44,217 nucleotides of DNA from Bacteroidota bacterium (GTDB lineage: Bacteria > Bacteroidota > Rhodothermia > Rhodothermales > UBA10348), in the NCBI GenBank assembly GCA_022571255.1, contig JACZYD010000008.1:1-44217 (forward strand), written 5' to 3'. A model generated the notes under the pieces. That model did no database searches, was not told the origin of the DNA, and was given only the letters and a program-made list of their open reading frames with translations. Below, one piece after another: positions 23,628 through 33,920 of this stretch (positions within the stretch are counted from its first letter, which is position 1; every line of letters begins with the position of its first letter). The position numbers were made by a program, and so were the translations under genes.

Positions 23628-25574
23628 ATGGACCCCCTTTTTCTCCTTACATCTTCCCTTCTATTGCTGGTTTGTGCAGTAATTCCCGCCATCACACTGC
23701 GGAAAGGCAAAGGCAGATCGATTGACACGGAGCCGGTTGACGATTCAGAACTGTTGTCCGGTTTTCAGAGTGACGGTCATCCGTCAGAAGACGCGATCAC
23801 GCTCACCGTCAACGACGATTCGTCCGTGACATGGGTCGAACTCGGGCATGGAGTTGAGATTAATCAGTGTGCACTGTCCGAAGTCGCGACAACTCTTTTT
23901 GAACCGGAAGTCTGCGCAATCATCGCGAGACTGCACCGGGAATTACAACCGTTTCGATCCCGCCTGCTCGAAGCTCGTGTACTTCGACAGAAAACGTATG
24001 ACCGCGGCCTCCTTCCTGATTTTTTGGATGTAGACGAACATCCTGACTCGCACGGCGAGTGGAAGGTTGCCGAACTGCCGGATGACCTTCTGGACCGTCG
24101 GGTAGAAATCACGGGACCTGCCAGCGATGCAAAAATGGTCATCAATATGCTCAGCCGGGGCAAAGATGGACAGCGAGCTGACGCCGCGATGCTCGACCTG
24201 GAGGATTCAATGAAGCCCAGTTGGAGCAACGTGGCCAGCGCCATCGCCAACGTGCGCGACGCTGCGCGAGGCACCCTGACTTACACGAAACCAGCCGCCG
24301 GCAAAACTGCGGAAAAAATATATTCGCTCGACCCCGATGACATGCCGCTTCTTATGGTCCGAATGCGAGGGTTGCACCTGGAAGAGGTCAATATCCGCGT
24401 GGACGGTGAGAACGTCTCGGCTGGGCTACTGGACTTTGCACTGTGCGCGTATCACAGTGCCCATACGCTGATGGAGCAGGGTCGAACACCAAAATATTAT
24501 GTCCCCAAGGTCGAACATTATCTGGAAGCCAGGTGGTGGAACATATTATTCTCACTCACCGAGAATGAGATCGGGCTGTCTGAAGGGTCGATCCGGATGA
24601 CGCTCTTGATCGAAACTCTTCCGGCTGCTTTCCAGATGGAGGAGATTCTGTTTGAAACGCGAAAACATGCCGCCGGGCTCAATGGAGGTCGCTGGGATAA
24701 GATTTTCAGCGATATCAAGGTATTGAAAGAGCACCCGGATCGCATCATGGCCGATCGTGGCAGCATCGGAATGGATCGCCCATGGATGAAAAAATACGCA
24801 CTCCAACTGATACGGGTATGTCATCGCCATGGCGCATTTGCCATGGGTGGAATGGCAGCTTTTACCCCCGGAAGCACCGCAAAACTCAGGAAAGAGCAGA
24901 AAGCTCGCGTTGTTGCGGATAAGAAATTTGAGTCCTCCATAGGGCACGATGGATGCTGGGTATCCCATCCCTTTTTCATCGGACCTGCCCGAAAACCTTT
25001 TTCAAAAATGAACCAACTTGGCGTATCCCCTGATCTGGAGGATAATCCAGATCTGTTGCCAGATGCCACGGGCCCTGTTACGATGGAAGGGCTCCGAAAA
25101 AATGTCCGTGTCGGAATAGCATACCTGCATGCATGGAACCAGGATATCGGTTGTGTCGCATGGGACAACTTGATGGAGGACCTTGCAACACTTGAAATAT
25201 CCCGTGCGCAGACGTGGCAGTGGCTGCGGCACACCGTAACGCTCGAATCCGGTGAATATGTGACCCAAGAGCTGGTCGAGATTATTTTCGCAGAGGAACT
25301 GGCACGCATTGAATCAGAATTATTGAACGGTCGTTCAAAAATGTCTGAAGAAGAAATTTTCGCTCTCATTGATCCTTTTCGTGACGCAAGTTCCGACGCA
25401 TGTGCCCTGTATACCGACCCGGATTTCCGACCGTTCCTGACACTTCGCTCTGACGGTGCCCATTTAAACGCTACTGCAAGACGATTGAGTCTCACGGCAC
25501 GACCCGAGCACGTGCGACGCGGCCCCAAGACCAGATTTACGGTTCAGAATCACTCCGCCGCAAACCGTATTTGA
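23628..25574 (+). CDS. aceB: malate synthase A with N-terminal membrane anchor
   Basis: Condenses glyoxylate with acetyl-CoA to malate, the second step of the glyoxylate shunt. The catalytic part from about residue 75 is a normal malate synthase [85 protein letters not shown] and [10 protein letters not shown]. Ahead of it lies an extra stretch with a strong hydrophobic helix at residues 4-23 ([20 protein letters not shown]), followed by RKGKGR. The basic residues after the helix predict an N-out anchor with the enzyme in the cytoplasm. A GTG at 23571 with an AGGAG site five bases upstream is an alternative start that keeps the helix. At 648-667 residues it is clearly longer than the usual 530. 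aceA follows. Confidence 0.92.
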   Translation: MDPLFLLTSSLLLLVCAVIPAITLRKGKGRSIDTEPVDDSELLSGFQSDGHPSEDAITLTVNDDSSVTWVELGHGVEINQCALSEVATTLFEPEVCAIIARLHRELQPFRSRLLEARVLRQKTYDRGLLPDFLDVDEHPDSHGEWKVAELPDDLLDRRVEITGPASDAKMVINMLSRGKDGQRADAAMLDLEDSMKPSWSNVASAIANVRDAARGTLTYTKPAAGKTAEKIYSLDPDDMPLLMVRMRGLHLEEVNIRVDGENVSAGLLDFALCAYHSAHTLMEQGRTPKYYVPKVEHYLEARWWNILFSLTENEIGLSEGSIRMTLLIETLPAAFQMEEILFETRKHAAGLNGGRWDKIFSDIKVLKEHPDRIMADRGSIGMDRPWMKKYALQLIRVCHRHGAFAMGGMAAFTPGSTAKLRKEQKARVVADKKFESSIGHDGCWVSHPFFIGPARKPFSKMNQLGVSPDLEDNPDLLPDATGPVTMEGLRKNVRVGIAYLHAWNQDIGCVAWDNLMEDLATLEISRAQTWQWLRHTVTLESGEYVTQELVEIIFAEELARIESELLNGRSKMSEEEIFALIDPFRDASSDACALYTDPDFRPFLTLRSDGAHLNATARRLSLTARPEHVRRGPKTRFTVQNHSAANRI

Positions 25575-25623
25575 GCTCTCTGTATTTTTACTTTCATCCC
25601 ACAACCTGACGGCGAACAGTATT

Positions 25624-26931
25624 ATGGAATTATCGTTGAATGGCAAGAGCACTTCCAATGGACACGAAGCTGACTTACTGACACAGCTCTGGCAATCTTC
25701 GCCGCGCTGGAATAATGTCACGCGTAATTATGACGCAGCGTCGGTTCTGAAACTCCGAAATTCGTTTCCGATCTCTTATTCGATCGCCGATCGCGGCGCA
25801 CGAATACTCTGGGATCTTCTTCACGAAGAGGACTACGTGAACGCTTTGGGGGCACTCACGGGAAATCAGGCCATGCAGCAGGTCAAGGCCGGCCTGAAAG
25901 CGATTTATCTCAGCGGATGGCAGGTGGCTGCGGATGCCAATCTTTCCGGGACAATGTACCCCGATCAGAGCCTGTATCCGGCCAACAGCGTACCGGAGGT
26001 CGTGCGAAAAATCAACCAGACGCTTCTGCGTTCGGACCAGATTGAACACTCAGAAGGCCTGGTGACGAGAAACTGGATGGCACCCATCATAGCCGACGCG
26101 GAGGCCGGGTTCGGCGGATGTCTGAATGCCTATGAATTGATGCGCGCCATGATTGAAGCTGGCGCTGCAGGTGTTCACTTTGAAGACCAACTTGCATCGG
26201 AGAAAAAGTGCGGTCACCTCGGCGGCAAAGTGCTCGTTCCAACGAGTCAGTTCATTGACACCTTATCCGCGGCGCGCCTGGCGGCCGACGTAATGGGAGT
26301 CCCGACACTGCTTATCGCTCGAACCGATTCAGACAGCGCGACACTGATTACGAGCGATGTCGACGAACGGGATCACCCGTTTATTGATCGCAGCCGTCGT
26401 ACCCCGGAAGGATTTTATAGCGTATCGAATGGTCTTGATGCCGCCATCGCCCGAGGACTTGCATACGCTCCGTATGCAGATCTTATCTGGTGCGAGACGT
26501 CACATCCAGATCTCGACGAAGCGAAACAGTTCGCCGAAGCCATCCGGAATGAATATCCAGATCAGATGCTGGCATACAACTGTTCACCGTCGTTCAACTG
26601 GAAAGAAAAACTGGATGACAGGACCATAGCCAAATTCCAGCGCGAACTGGGTGCGATGGGATATACATTCCAGTTCGTAACACTGGCCGGTTTCCATGCC
26701 CTGAATCACAGCATGTTCGACCTGGCCAGAGACTATCGCCATCATGGAATGGCTGCCTATTCGCGTCTTCAGCAGGCTGAATTCGCCAGCGAGGAATTTG
26801 GTTATACAGCAACCCGGCACCAACGCGAAGTCGGAACAGGCTATTTCGACGTGATTCGCTCGGTCCTGACAGCGGGCCGCACGAGCACGAGCGCAATGGC
26901 CGGTTCGACCGAGACCGCACAGTTTCAATAA
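25624..26931 (+). CDS. aceA: isocitrate lyase
   Basis: Cleaves isocitrate to glyoxylate and succinate, the entry step of the glyoxylate shunt. The 435-residue length matches the bacterial type. The signature [14 protein letters not shown] is intact, with catalytic C196, and [29 protein letters not shown] and NCSPSFNWK follow in the expected order. It lies 49 bases downstream of malate synthase on the same strand, so the two are likely co-transcribed. The stop codon is inside a run of 23-24-bp direct repeats, so the last few residues (ETAQFQ) may be recently changed. Confidence 0.95.
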   Translation: MELSLNGKSTSNGHEADLLTQLWQSSPRWNNVTRNYDAASVLKLRNSFPISYSIADRGARILWDLLHEEDYVNALGALTGNQAMQQVKAGLKAIYLSGWQVAADANLSGTMYPDQSLYPANSVPEVVRKINQTLLRSDQIEHSEGLVTRNWMAPIIADAEAGFGGCLNAYELMRAMIEAGAAGVHFEDQLASEKKCGHLGGKVLVPTSQFIDTLSAARLAADVMGVPTLLIARTDSDSATLITSDVDERDHPFIDRSRRTPEGFYSVSNGLDAAIARGLAYAPYADLIWCETSHPDLDEAKQFAEAIRNEYPDQMLAYNCSPSFNWKEKLDDRTIAKFQRELGAMGYTFQFVTLAGFHALNHSMFDLARDYRHHGMAAYSRLQQAEFASEEFGYTATRHQREVGTGYFDVIRSVLTAGRTSTSAMAGSTETAQFQ

Positions 26932-26977
26932 AATCGAACTGCGCAGTTTCATTGGATCGAATCGCACAGTTTCATTG
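26917..26977. repeat. imperfect 23-24-bp tandem repeats across the aceA stop codon
   Basis: GCACAGTTTCA at 26917 recurs as GCGCAGTTTCAT at 26941 and GCACAGTTTCATT at 26964, each followed by an ATCGAA-type segment (the third copy is partial). The first copy encodes the end of isocitrate lyase and contains its TAA stop. Confidence 0.75.
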
Positions 26978-27061
26978 ACCCTCTTACGAAGCGCGGTTGG
27001 AATCAGGTGTGGTTGAATGAGGCGATTGGCATTTCCCGGTTACCCCATGGTATCTTGAGGA

Positions 27062-27772
27062 ATGAATACAAAAAACATGCTGCCCCGGCCCGACCGCAAG
27101 AACTGGACTCGCAAGGCCCATCGCGACATTTCACTGTTCGAAGGAGCCGAGGGACGGTTTGCGGATTTAAAGTCGGCCATTAAAATCGGCCTGGAAGCTT
27201 TAAAGGGATTCTGGGCATTCCGTAAAGAACGGAATGTCGTGACCGTTTTCGGATCCGCCCGCTTCGAGGAAGACCATCCCTATTATAAGCTTGCCCGCAA
27301 AATGGGCGCTGAACTTGCCCGCGCCGGATACACCGTGATGACCGGTGGTGGCCCGGGTATCATGGAAGCTGCGAATCGCGGCGCCCGGGAAGCCGGAGGC
27401 AGGTCCATAGGATGCAACATCGTACTGCCGAAAGAGCAAGCCGAAAATCGCTTCGTGGATCACTCCATCGAGCTGTGCTACTTCTTCATCCGCAAAGTGA
27501 TGCTCGTTAAGTACTCTTGCGCGTTTGTGTTAATGCCGGGTGGATTCGGAACGATGGATGAGATCTTCGAAACTGCAACCCTCATTCAAACCGAAAAGAT
27601 CGCCGACTTCCCCATCATCTGCATGGGCCTCGAATACTGGCGACACCTTTTCCCGTTCGTTCAGGACACCATGATTGCTGCGGGTACCATCTCGGCCGAT
27701 GACCTCGATGTTGTATTTCTGACCGACTCACCGGCTGATGGGGTGGCGCACATCATGGCAAATACGCCGTAG
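27062..27772 (+). CDS. LOG-family protein (nucleoside monophosphate phosphoribohydrolase)
   Basis: Rossmann-like hydrolase of the LOG family (TIGR00730), which removes ribose 5-phosphate from nucleoside monophosphates; plant and some bacterial members make free cytokinins. The signatures are VTVFGSARF, MTGGGPGIMEAANRGA and LMPGGFGTMDEIFE, the last holding the catalytic Glu of the PGGxGTxxE motif. At 236 residues it matches the longer bacterial form. A TTGAGGA sequence lies immediately before the start. It follows the glyoxylate genes by 130 bases, and its role here is unknown. Confidence 0.9.
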   Translation: MNTKNMLPRPDRKNWTRKAHRDISLFEGAEGRFADLKSAIKIGLEALKGFWAFRKERNVVTVFGSARFEEDHPYYKLARKMGAELARAGYTVMTGGGPGIMEAANRGAREAGGRSIGCNIVLPKEQAENRFVDHSIELCYFFIRKVMLVKYSCAFVLMPGGFGTMDEIFETATLIQTEKIADFPIICMGLEYWRHLFPFVQDTMIAAGTISADDLDVVFLTDSPADGVAHIMANTP

Positions 27773-27837
27773 CAGAGCAAACTCCGGTAGCAAGTGGTGT
27801 ATAATCCCCACATTGTGCGTACCTCTCTGTTTCATTG

Positions 27838-27910
27838 TGGAGCTAAGGGGAGTCGAACCCCTGACCTCCTGGGTGCGATCCAGGCACTCTACCAACTGAG
27901 CTATAGCCCC
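27838..27910 (-). tRNA. tRNA-Ala (anticodon CGC)
   Basis: Read on the minus strand this is a complete 73-base cloverleaf. The acceptor stem GGGGCTA/TAGCTCC includes the G3-U70 pair that identifies alanine tRNAs. The D-arm GCTCAGTTGGTAGAGT is standard. The anticodon arm is CCTGG/CCAGG around loop ATCGCAC with anticodon CGC. The T-arm is AGGGG/CCCCT around TTCGACT, and the discriminator is A. The CCA end is not encoded. CGC-anticodon alanine tRNAs supplement the more usual TGC and GGC species for GCG codons. Confidence 0.95.
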
Positions 27911-27932
27911 AAATACTTCCACGATCCGATGA

Positions 27933-27994
27933 GCGCATCAGACACGCGCGTTAAACAGGCGGGTCAAATACGCGCATCAGACACGCGCGTTAAA
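27933..27994. repeat. 23-bp direct repeat, two copies 39 bp apart
   Basis: The identical segment beginning GCGCATCAGACACGCGCG and ending TTAAA occurs at 27933-27955 and 27972-27994. It contains the palindrome ACGCGCGT. The surrounding 265 bases between tRNA-Ala and the aconitase gene hold no gene that I can support. Two copies are too few for a CRISPR. Confidence 0.8.
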
Positions 27995-28175
27995 AACAGC
28001 AGATCAAACGCCCGTTGGGCCACTAATGATCGGCGCGAGCTGAATATACATTTTTTTTCATTCCGGGGGCCCCTCAGGAACGATCTCCAGTCAATCTTCC
28101 CGAACAAAAAGAGCGGCTCAAGGGTACATTGGGTTTCAAATTGTAACTATTCCAGCACGAAATCCCGCCCGGTAT

Positions 28176-30917
28176 ATGGCCTCCTCTCCTGCCCCTCGAA
28201 AAGACCCCTTTGATGCCCGCGAAACCTTTGACACCGGGAGCGGCCCGGGGTATCTCTATCGTCTGGACAAGTTGAAGGAGCACGGGTTTGGCAACATTGA
28301 CCGGTTGCCGTATTCGATCAAAGTGCTTCTGGAATGTGCCCTTCGCAACTGCGACGATTTTCTGGTCACGCAGGATGACGTGAAAAAATTGGCATCGTAC
28401 GATCCGTCGGCCCCTGCCCGTGTTGAAATACCCTTTCTGCCGGCGCGGGTATTGCTTCAGGATTTTACAGGTGTCCCGGCCGTCGTGGACCTGGCGGCCA
28501 TGCGTTCTGCCATGGGACGACTCGGAGGAGATCCGGAAGAGATCAATCCACGCGTTCCCGTACACCTCGTGATTGATCACTCCGTTCAGGTAGACTCTTT
28601 TGGAACGCCGGACGCGATTATCATCAATGCGGACAAGGAGTTTCACCGAAATCGCGAACGGTACGAGTTTTTGCGCTGGGGAAAACAGGCCTTTGACAAT
28701 TTCTCTGTCGTTCCGCCGGCCAGCGGCATTTGCCATCAGGTCAATCTCGAATACATTGCGCGCTGTGTCTGGAGTAAAGAGGAAGATGACGGAATAAAAA
28801 CCTTTTATCCCGATACGCTGGTTGGAACGGACAGCCACACTACCATGATCGACGGTTTGGGCGTTGTAGGCTGGGGCGTAGGAGGTATCGAAGCTGAGGC
28901 TGTAATGCTCGGGCAGCCCGTCTATATGTTGATGCCGGAAGTGATCGGTTTCAAGCTGAAGGGTGCTTTGCCGGAAGGCGCTACGGCTACGGATCTTGTG
29001 CTTACCGTCACGCAAACGCTTCGCGAATTTGGCGTGGTCAGCAAGTTTGTCGAATTTTTCGGTCCGGGTCTCCGAGCAATGAGTATTCCTGACCGGGCAA
29101 CGATCGCCAATATGTCTCCTGAATATGGAGCCACGATGGGCTTCTTTCCTGTCGATGAGGAAACACTCGATTTTCTTTCCCGCACAGGGCGCTCCCCGGA
29201 ACTCGTCGAAATGGTCAAGCGGTATACGCAGATTCAGGGACTCTTCCGAACCGATGACTCGCCGGATCCTGAGTTTTTACATGTGGTGGAACTTGACATG
29301 TCTACGATCGCACCGAGCCTGGCCGGGCCCAAACGTCCCCAGGACCGGATCGCGCTGCCGGATATGCAGGAATCGTTCCAGACCGCACTCCGGACGGCGG
29401 CCGGACCTCAGGGATTTGGACTGTCGGCGGATGAACTGAAAAACGAGGTGGCCTACGCCGATCCTGACGGGCACACAGATTCGCTCACACACGGCGCCGT
29501 CGCGATCGCCGCAATCACGAGTTGCACCAACACAAGTAATCCGTCCGTAATGATTGGCGCCGGACTCGTCGCAAAAAGAGCGGTCGAATTCGGCCTGACC
29601 GTTCCCTCTTTTGTCAAGACCAGTCTTGCTCCGGGTTCAAAAGTTGTCAGAGACTATCTGGAAGAAGCTGGGCTGCAATATTATCTGAATAAAATTGGTT
29701 TCAATATCGTCGGGTTCGGCTGTACCACCTGTATCGGAAACTCGGGACCGCTGCCGGATGCCATGTCCGCCGCCGTGACGGATGGTGATCTGATCGTGGC
29801 CGGGGTATTGTCCGGCAATCGCAATTTTGAGGGGCGAATTCACCAGCAGGTCCAGGCCAATTACCTGGCATCCCCACCCCTGGTGGTCGCGTATGCCCTC
29901 GCCGGAACCGTGGATATCAACCTGGCAACCGACCCGCTGGGAACCGGCGCTGATGGAGAGCCCGTCTACCTGCGCGATCTCTGGCCATCAAGCGCCGAAG
30001 TAAGCGATCTGGTCACTCGCAGCGTGACGCCGGAGATGTTTGCCCGGGAGTATGACGGGATTGAAGACAGCAACGAAACGTGGAATGCAATCAAAATTCC
30101 GGAAGGATCGATTTATGAATGGAACAGCGCATCGACGTACATCCAGGAGCCCCCATTTTTCTTTGATCTGACACCGGAAACCCCGTCAATTTCGGCGATC
30201 CGGGGCGCCCGGGTCCTCGTCAAAGTCGGCGACTCCATCACCACCGATCATATTTCCCCCGCCGGTGCCATCGCGCCCGATTCTCCTGCGGCCGCTTATC
30301 TGAAAAGCAACGACATTGAGTATCCCGACTTCAATTCGTATGGTTCACGCCGTGGAAACCACGAAGTCATGATGCGCGGAACGTTTGCCAACATCCGCCT
30401 CAAAAATCGTTTGGTTCCGGGGACGGAAGGGGGGATCACGAAGTTTTTTCCAACCGGCGAGGTCATGAGCATATACGATGCAGGAATGGCGTATCAGGAA
30501 GCGGGCACGCCGCTGGTTGTGCTCGCCGGAGGCGATTATGGCATGGGATCGAGCCGAGACTGGGCCGCGAAAGGCACACTTCTGCTGGGCGTAAGGGCTG
30601 TCATTGCAAACAGTTTCGAAAGAATCCACCGGTCGAACCTGATCGGTATGGGTGTCTTGCCTCTCGAATATCTGGATGGCCAGACGGCAGACTCACTCGG
30701 GCTTGACGGCACGGAAACGTTCGATATCGATGTATTGAACAATGTTACGGCCGGCTCCATCATCGCCGTCCGTGCAAAACGTGAAGACGGTTTCCGTGTC
30801 GATTTCAATACTCAATCCCGGCTGGACACTCCGGTTGAAGTGGAATATTACCGGCACGGAGGAATTTTACACTTCGTCCTGCGAGACTTCCTGAATACCT
30901 CTCGGGTAGAGGCATAA
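28176..30917 (+). CDS. acnA: aconitate hydratase (AcnA type)
   Basis: Interconverts citrate and isocitrate in the TCA cycle and supplies isocitrate lyase. The 913-residue length fits the AcnA/IRP1 group. The [4Fe-4S] ligands are C450 in [11 protein letters not shown], and C516 and C519 in [13 protein letters not shown]. Other features are [15 protein letters not shown] and the swivel-domain motifs [47 protein letters not shown] and [19 protein letters not shown]. Start [13 protein letters not shown] fits the usual family N-terminus. It is separated from aceBA by the LOG and tRNA genes and probably has its own promoter. Confidence 0.96.
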   Translation: MASSPAPRKDPFDARETFDTGSGPGYLYRLDKLKEHGFGNIDRLPYSIKVLLECALRNCDDFLVTQDDVKKLASYDPSAPARVEIPFLPARVLLQDFTGVPAVVDLAAMRSAMGRLGGDPEEINPRVPVHLVIDHSVQVDSFGTPDAIIINADKEFHRNRERYEFLRWGKQAFDNFSVVPPASGICHQVNLEYIARCVWSKEEDDGIKTFYPDTLVGTDSHTTMIDGLGVVGWGVGGIEAEAVMLGQPVYMLMPEVIGFKLKGALPEGATATDLVLTVTQTLREFGVVSKFVEFFGPGLRAMSIPDRATIANMSPEYGATMGFFPVDEETLDFLSRTGRSPELVEMVKRYTQIQGLFRTDDSPDPEFLHVVELDMSTIAPSLAGPKRPQDRIALPDMQESFQTALRTAAGPQGFGLSADELKNEVAYADPDGHTDSLTHGAVAIAAITSCTNTSNPSVMIGAGLVAKRAVEFGLTVPSFVKTSLAPGSKVVRDYLEEAGLQYYLNKIGFNIVGFGCTTCIGNSGPLPDAMSAAVTDGDLIVAGVLSGNRNFEGRIHQQVQANYLASPPLVVAYALAGTVDINLATDPLGTGADGEPVYLRDLWPSSAEVSDLVTRSVTPEMFAREYDGIEDSNETWNAIKIPEGSIYEWNSASTYIQEPPFFFDLTPETPSISAIRGARVLVKVGDSITTDHISPAGAIAPDSPAAAYLKSNDIEYPDFNSYGSRRGNHEVMMRGTFANIRLKNRLVPGTEGGITKFFPTGEVMSIYDAGMAYQEAGTPLVVLAGGDYGMGSSRDWAAKGTLLLGVRAVIANSFERIHRSNLIGMGVLPLEYLDGQTADSLGLDGTETFDIDVLNNVTAGSIIAVRAKREDGFRVDFNTQSRLDTPVEVEYYRHGGILHFVLRDFLNTSRVEA

Positions 30918-30941
30918 TCCGAGCAATGCCATGCGCCCTGT

Positions 30942-32261
30942 TTACCGGACTTCTTCGAGCAGAATAACACCGTTTACATGGGCCTTCAGGCTGACCTTTC
31001 CATAAGAGACGAGCACAATTTTACCCGTATACGCGTCTCGCAGTACCGTGTCATCGTCAAAAACCAGGGAAACATGTAATCGAACCCGGCCCTCTGCCCC
31101 CACGACGACGACGACTTCGTCAATCTCTGAGCCCACACGCAGGCCCCGATAGAACATGTAAGGACTATCCGAAAGGTCTTCGTGTGCCCCGCCACCGATG
31201 GCCGGATGACGGTCCCGAAACGAACCCAGCTTCTGCCAGTGTTCGATAACCGCCGCATCCGATCCCTCAGCACCGGACAAAAGATTGATGGCACCGGGTT
31301 GCAATAAAAGACGTGTTGCCGCGTCCAGAAACTGAGCGCTGTCTCCACCAACGTGCAGACTCGACACATTCTGCGTTTGTATCGAGGTCATCGGATGATT
31401 CACACTGAATGCAACGGCCCGGCGGTAAAGCGCCGAAAGACTGTCTTTTTCAGATACATCGAGATGCCATGCGGCGATGGTTACGGCATCAAGCGACCCG
31501 TCGAGCGCAAGAATGGTACTGCTGGCTTCGTCGGGAAATACACCCGCAATCCAGAAATCGGTGTCCGGCAATTCTCCAGATAGTGCCGAAGCGGCTTGTG
31601 CCGCTGCAACCTGTGCCGAAGCGGCTTGTGCCGCGGCTGCTTTACGCGCCAGGGCTGCTGCTTCAACTGGATCTGTTCTTGGAAAACGCGACCGAATCTG
31701 CGCCGCGTCGTCCTTCGAAAGTTGATCCGCCGATTCAAATCGAATTCCGTCAAGATCATAATCATCGACCCATTCGGCAAGTGTTTTCGCGTCTGCATCT
31801 CCACACCACAGAATCGCGTCGATGGATAAAACGATGCGAATTCTTTTTTTGTGCGCGGCCGAGATCAAACCAGAGAACGTTTCCTTCCCCCCGATACCTG
31901 ACGCGATTTGACTTCCAAAAAGTGCACAATCCTCTCCGGGAGCCTCAATCTCGATGGAATCCGGAGGACTTGTTTCCCGTGTGTTTCTTTCGAAATCAAG
32001 GGATACAATCAATGCTTCGACTCCCAGGTCAGAGAAATATCCGTTCTCAACCTGCTCCGTGATATAACTCAGATCTCCAGCAGTGCCTTCGACTGCTCCC
32101 GATTCGCCAGGGCGACTGAATGAGCCTGCATCAAGGCTGTACGTAGATACGCCCACCCATGAAAACGGATAGACATCGGCCTGATTATTCTGCGCTTCGG
32201 CCGCCCATGAAACGATACTCCATAGAACGGCCGCGATCAGAAGAGATGGGAAACGATTCAT
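30942..32261 (-). CDS. exported GH13-like (alpha-amylase fold) protein, probably not a glycosidase
   Basis: From the ATG at 32259-32261 (MNRFPSLLIAA) it has a signal peptide ending WAAEAQ. The rest follows the order of a GH13 barrel: GVEALIVSL, an IRIVLSIDAILWC segment at conserved region I, DGIRFESAD at region II, FWIAGVF at region III, VNHPMTS at region IV, an LLLQPGAINLLSG segment, and a C-terminal beta domain with VVVVGAEGRVRL. The three catalytic acids appear lost: the nucleophile Asp position is E176, the acid/base Glu position is G240, and the third Asp in NHD is Pro. An Ala/Gln-rich insert (about residues 195-220) separates regions II and III. It may bind sugars or act as a surface protein. 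It is convergent with acnA. Confidence 0.65.
   Translation of the reverse strand: MNRFPSLLIAAVLWSIVSWAAEAQNNQADVYPFSWVGVSTYSLDAGSFSRPGESGAVEGTAGDLSYITEQVENGYFSDLGVEALIVSLDFERNTRETSPPDSIEIEAPGEDCALFGSQIASGIGGKETFSGLISAAHKKRIRIVLSIDAILWCGDADAKTLAEWVDDYDLDGIRFESADQLSKDDAAQIRSRFPRTDPVEAAALARKAAAAQAASAQVAAAQAASALSGELPDTDFWIAGVFPDEASSTILALDGSLDAVTIAAWHLDVSEKDSLSALYRRAVAFSVNHPMTSIQTQNVSSLHVGGDSAQFLDAATRLLLQPGAINLLSGAEGSDAAVIEHWQKLGSFRDRHPAIGGGAHEDLSDSPYMFYRGLRVGSEIDEVVVVVGAEGRVRLHVSLVFDDDTVLRDAYTGKIVLVSYGKVSLKAHVNGVILLEEVR
31583..31634. repeat. 22-bp direct repeat, period 30, in the Ala-rich insert
   Basis: The identical 22-base segment beginning GTGCCGAAGCGGCTTGTG occurs at 31583-31604 and 31613-31634. 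It encodes the Ala/Gln-rich insert of the GH13-like protein on the minus strand. The 30-bp period keeps the frame, so the insert has probably grown by duplication. Confidence 0.8.
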
Positions 32262-32295
32262 GTTGAAGAATACGACAAATACAGCCAATCTGGAG

Positions 32296-32925
32296 TCAGA
32301 CCGGGGCCTGTCCACCAGCAACGAAAAAATCGTCCTGTCGCCACGCGCAATCTACATCCTGAAAACCGGCCCGTTCCATGGCCTTCAGTTGGCGATACAG
32401 GGAGAGGGCTCCCACATGATCACCGATAATAATATGCCCCCCGGGGACGAGAGACTCGTGTATGCTCTGAAACAACAATTCATATCTGTTTTCTGCTTCA
32501 GCCACGGACAAATTTTCACCGACCAGTTCGTGCAGAGACAGCGTCGCCACCACGACATCGTACGGGCCGCTCGGAAGCGGATCCCCGTCGGTCGAAATCG
32601 TTGCCTCGATCAATACCGGATCGACCTGCAACTCGTTCAGCTTGGCCTGCGCAATCTGCAACATCTCCGCATCCCGATCAATGAGCACCACGTTTGCCGA
32701 CGGATATGCTGATAACACCGTGAAACTCCCGTTTCCGGTTCCGCACGCCAGGTCACACACAACGGTGTCTTCGACCAGTGGTGGAAGAGCGATCAGTAAT
32801 TCTTCCAGCATCGGAATCGCGAGTGGCATGCGTCTCTCCAGGTGCAGGTCATACCAGTAGCCGTTCTGCCAGAAACCTCCTTTCCGGCCCAGATTCAGCC
32901 GCCAGTTTGGCTTTTTCATTCCCAT
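32296..32925 (-). CDS. class I SAM-dependent methyltransferase
   Basis: A 209-residue methyltransferase. Motif I is VVCDLACGTGNGSF, the ribose-binding acidic residue is in VVLIDRDAEML, and the post-motif region reads YDVVVATLSLHEL and LVPGGHIIIGDH. The N-terminus (WRLNLGRKGGFWQNGYWYDLHL) is unusually aromatic and basic. The substrate cannot be inferred. It lies between LexA and the GH13-like gene on the same strand but with 240 bases separating it from lexA, so it is probably transcribed alone. Confidence 0.8.
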   Translation of the reverse strand: MGMKKPNWRLNLGRKGGFWQNGYWYDLHLERRMPLAIPMLEELLIALPPLVEDTVVCDLACGTGNGSFTVLSAYPSANVVLIDRDAEMLQIAQAKLNELQVDPVLIEATISTDGDPLPSGPYDVVVATLSLHELVGENLSVAEAENRYELLFQSIHESLVPGGHIIIGDHVGALSLYRQLKAMERAGFQDVDCAWRQDDFFVAGGQAPV

Positions 32926-32979
32926 ATCGTTGTCATTCCAATACAGTTGTCAGTTCAATATCGCGTTACAGCGCGTCGG

Positions 32980-33022
32980 GCACATTGTGCTTTTCCGGCA
33001 CGTTTTGATTGTGCTTTTCCCG
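32980..33022. repeat. palindrome and 24-bp direct repeat upstream of the methyltransferase
   Basis: GCACATTGTGC at 32980-32990 is a perfect odd palindrome. ATTGTGCTTTTCC then occurs at 32984 and again at 33008, a 24-bp period. This is part of the 241-base gap between lexA and the methyltransferase gene, in which I see no gene. It could be an operator or simply repeat growth. Confidence 0.5.
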
Positions 33023-33166
33023 CGTATTGCCGTGCCTTTTCACAGTTCGCAAGCACAATTCCGGGTTCCACACCTGGGCCACACAGAAGATCCACCCGGA
33101 TCGCGTGAAAATACGGGGATGATTACCGCCTGAAGCCGTAATCTCGCGACGATTGTTTCGGCGATC

Positions 33167-33808
33167 TCAGCTCCCGTAACCTGCGGACTTGTAAATGCCA
33201 TTCTGGTTCACATGACCCACGTAGCGCCCGAGCATCCGGACTTCTTCGAATACGTCAGGGCGCACCAGAATATCGTCGTAGTCTTCGTTTGCAGGCTCAA
33301 GACGCAGACCAAGTTCGTCGTAAAAGACCCGCTTCAAAGACGTCTCTCCATTGTATAATATAGCGCCTATTCCACCATTGGGAATGTCGTCGTCTATAAG
33401 CAGGACATAGTCACCGTCCATGATTTCGGCACCCGTCATAGAATTTCCAGAGACACGAATAGCAAATATTTTTTCAATCTGAGGGAAAAGGGTCCCAAGC
33501 GTAATCGTTCCCAGGTTCTCATCGATGGCTTCCTGCAGGTGACCGGCAGCGATTACACCCTGAATGGGAATGCCAACCGCCTTGCCCGGTGTCCCGTCTT
33601 CTTCTTCAAAATGAAATCCAGCATCGTCACGCTGCAGATAACCTTTTCTGTGCAGCGCCTGTAAATTCTGGGTGACGCTGTTGGGAGAGCGAAAATCAAA
33701 ATGATCGCTGATATCCCGGTAGGTTGGCCAGACACCATTATCCCGCGAATAATCGCGGATATAGCTTAAAAATTTCTGCTGTTTCTGGGTCAGATCTCGT
33801 CTGCGCAT
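33167..33808 (-). CDS. lexA: LexA-type SOS repressor
   Basis: Represses DNA-damage genes and cleaves itself when RecA is activated. From the ATG at 33808 (MRRRDLTQKQQKF) it is 213 residues. The winged helix (1-70) has FLSYIRDYSRDNGVWPTYRD and a recognition region FRSPNSVTQNLQAL. The cleavage site is A88-G89 in VIAAGHLQ. The catalytic pair is S123 (SGNSMTGAEIMDGDYVLL) and K159 (SLKRVF), at nearly the E. coli spacing. An in-frame extension to 34312 reads through recO coding sequence and is not real. It lies 112 bases downstream of recO on the same strand. A palindrome just upstream may be its own operator. Confidence 0.93.
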   Translation of the reverse strand: MRRRDLTQKQQKFLSYIRDYSRDNGVWPTYRDISDHFDFRSPNSVTQNLQALHRKGYLQRDDAGFHFEEEDGTPGKAVGIPIQGVIAAGHLQEAIDENLGTITLGTLFPQIEKIFAIRVSGNSMTGAEIMDGDYVLLIDDDIPNGGIGAILYNGETSLKRVFYDELGLRLEPANEDYDDILVRPDVFEEVRMLGRYVGHVNQNGIYKSAGYGS

Positions 33809-33835
33809 AGGCTCATTCCCGGACAGAATAATATC

Positions 33836-33848
33836 ATATGTTACATAT
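33836..33848. promoter_or_regulatory. candidate LexA operator (ATATGT-T-ACATAT)
   Basis: A perfect 13-bp dyad lies 28-40 bases upstream of the lexA start, within an AT-rich stretch (33827-33860) that also contains GTTA/TAAC half sites nine bases apart. LexA genes are usually self-repressed through such a site. The exact binding sequence of this lineage is unknown to me, so this is inferred from position and symmetry. Confidence 0.45.
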
Positions 33849-33920
33849 ATAATAACGTAAACAGAAAAATCCGAAACTGCAAACAAATTGAACATGAGCC
33901 GCGACCCGGCCCAGCCTGGT

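Noticed and set aside
27728-27922. Minus-strand open frame reading IAQLVECLDRTQEVRGSTPL
   Set aside because: This is the translation of the tRNA-Ala gene, a well-known spurious frame.
27933-27994. Two direct repeats with palindromic core, considered as a CRISPR
   Set aside because: Only two copies with a 16-base spacer, no leader and no cas gene in the window.
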